Below, in pieces: positions 35,233-35,867 of a stretch of DNA of 35,867 nt. The stretch is taken from the NCBI GenBank assembly GCA_946476985.1, contig CAMKWS010000012.1:1-35867 (forward strand), given 5' to 3'. This DNA is from an uncultured Acetobacteraceae bacterium. Lineage in GTDB: Bacteria > Pseudomonadota > Alphaproteobacteria > Acetobacterales > Acetobacteraceae. The translations under genes were made by a program, and so were the position numbers. Numbering within the stretch: position 1 is the stretch's first letter; each line of letters opens with the position of its first letter. The notes beneath the pieces are model-generated. The model worked only from the letters and a program-made list of their open reading frames with translations, did no database searches and was not told the origin of the DNA.

Positions 35233-35867
35233 ATGAAAGTACCTCTCCATTATTCCAAAATTAGGAGCAGTATATTGGCCTTGTTGGTGTCTATTTGTGG
35301 CCAGCCTGCTTATTCTGCGGGAGAGGTTACAGTACCAGCAGGTCAGAACGCTTCTTCTTTAAATATGTCTGCAAGCTCGGCCCTTTCTAGCAATGTCGCT
35401 ACATTGCCAAGTAAGGAGGCCTCTGCTGCATCTAAGGGAATGTCGTCATCTAGCGGAGTGGCGCTGGGGCAGGGTAGCAAGCAGGCAGCTCCATTACATG
35501 GAAGTACCATAAAAATGGGTGAGAATCATCTTCTCATTCCTCTGCCGCAGGAAGAAACGGTGGGGCGGCAGGATATAGAATATCTATGCCGTCTTGATGA
35601 TAACAAAGCGAGTGAAGCAGAGAAGTCTCTACGAGCATCTCTGCCAAATGGTGTTTTTACGGCAACCTATTTTAGTGCAGATGCTATGGCGTTGGTTGTG
35701 TTGCCAGTGGATGGTCGCGTGATGGTATTTGCAAATGTTGTTGCAGATTCTGGCTCTAAATATGTGGGTGACCGTTATACATGGTGGGCTAAAGGTAGTG
35801 ACGTTATCTTCTCCCGTATAGATAAGGGGGATGCTGAAATTGCCTGTCATGTTGAAGCATCAAGCCA
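35233..35867 (+). CDS. Exported protein with MliC-like lysozyme-inhibitor domain (5' part)
   Basis: The frame opens at ATG 35233 and runs off the window after 211 codons without a stop. A signal peptide ends near PAYSA (about residue 29); there is no clear lipobox. A Ser/Ala-rich linker covers about 36-90. From about residue 115 it matches the MliC pattern: YLCRL with Cys119, then a strand region, DSGSKYVGDRYTWWAKG (172-188) with the conserved SGxxY and WWxKG, and AEIACH with Cys205, the likely disulfide partner. MliC/PliC proteins block C-type lysozyme. This role is inferred from the motifs. The ribosome-binding site AGGGA is rather far (about 12 bases). Confidence 0.78.
   Translation, partial: MKVPLHYSKIRSSILALLVSICGQPAYSAGEVTVPAGQNASSLNMSASSALSSNVATLPSKEASAASKGMSSSSGVALGQGSKQAAPLHGSTIKMGENHLLIPLPQEETVGRQDIEYLCRLDDNKASEAEKSLRASLPNGVFTATYFSADAMALVVLPVDGRVMVFANVVADSGSKYVGDRYTWWAKGSDVIFSRIDKGDAEIACHVEASS

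Overview
The window looks like chromosomal DNA of an alphaproteobacterium, most likely an acetic acid bacterium (Acetobacteraceae). The basis is gene order and protein character: an ffs-dnaX-ybaB-recR block, a TIGR02300-type zinc-ribbon gene facing aroA-cmk-rpsA, and a clpS-clpA pair. No 16S or marker search could be run, so the genus is left open. Most genes are housekeeping or envelope genes, and I see no insertion sequence, prophage, CRISPR array or tRNA.

Layout. 1-4.6 kb: a pirin gene divergent from a LysR regulator, then a secreted DUF1460 protein and a class II cyclic-nucleotide phosphodiesterase (minus strand), then a secreted DUF3465 protein. 4.6-7.4 kb: clpS-clpA (minus strand), the adaptor and unfoldase of ClpAP. 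7.4-11.6 kb: a periplasmic D,D-carboxypeptidase, methionine aminopeptidase and gamma-glutamyltransferase. 11.65-15.8 kb: SRP RNA, dnaX, ybaB, recR and a pteridine-reductase-like SDR in one tight run. 15.8-19.8 kb: a TonB-dependent receptor behind a near-canonical Zur operator, convergent with a chorismate-lyase-like protein, then the TIGR02300 gene. 20-24 kb: aroA, cmk and rpsA. 24.1-31.7 kb: three glycosyltransferase genes of unusual modular build, closed by two strong hairpins. 31.7-35.9 kb: a secreted M16 peptidase (minus strand), a small membrane protein, and the 5' part of an MliC-type lysozyme-inhibitor-like gene that runs off the window.

How the genes work together: ClpS and ClpA form the N-degron arm of ClpAP. 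DnaX, YbaB and RecR are a conserved replication/repair block. The TonB receptor is predicted to be a zinc-starvation outer-membrane importer, because a 17-bp perfect palindrome matching the Zur consensus core lies 31 bases before its start codon. The glycosyltransferases form a likely operon for a surface glycan: CgeB+GT4+two beta-type repeats, then short WYR-type repeats+GT2+GT4, then a stand-alone CgeB.

The items most worth a second look are the Zur operator, a G8 slippery site in dnaX that would yield a short gamma-like protein after a -1 shift, the modular glycosyltransferase trio, a factor-independent terminator inside the start of a coding region at 19.3 kb, and an SDR in which the catalytic lysine is arginine.
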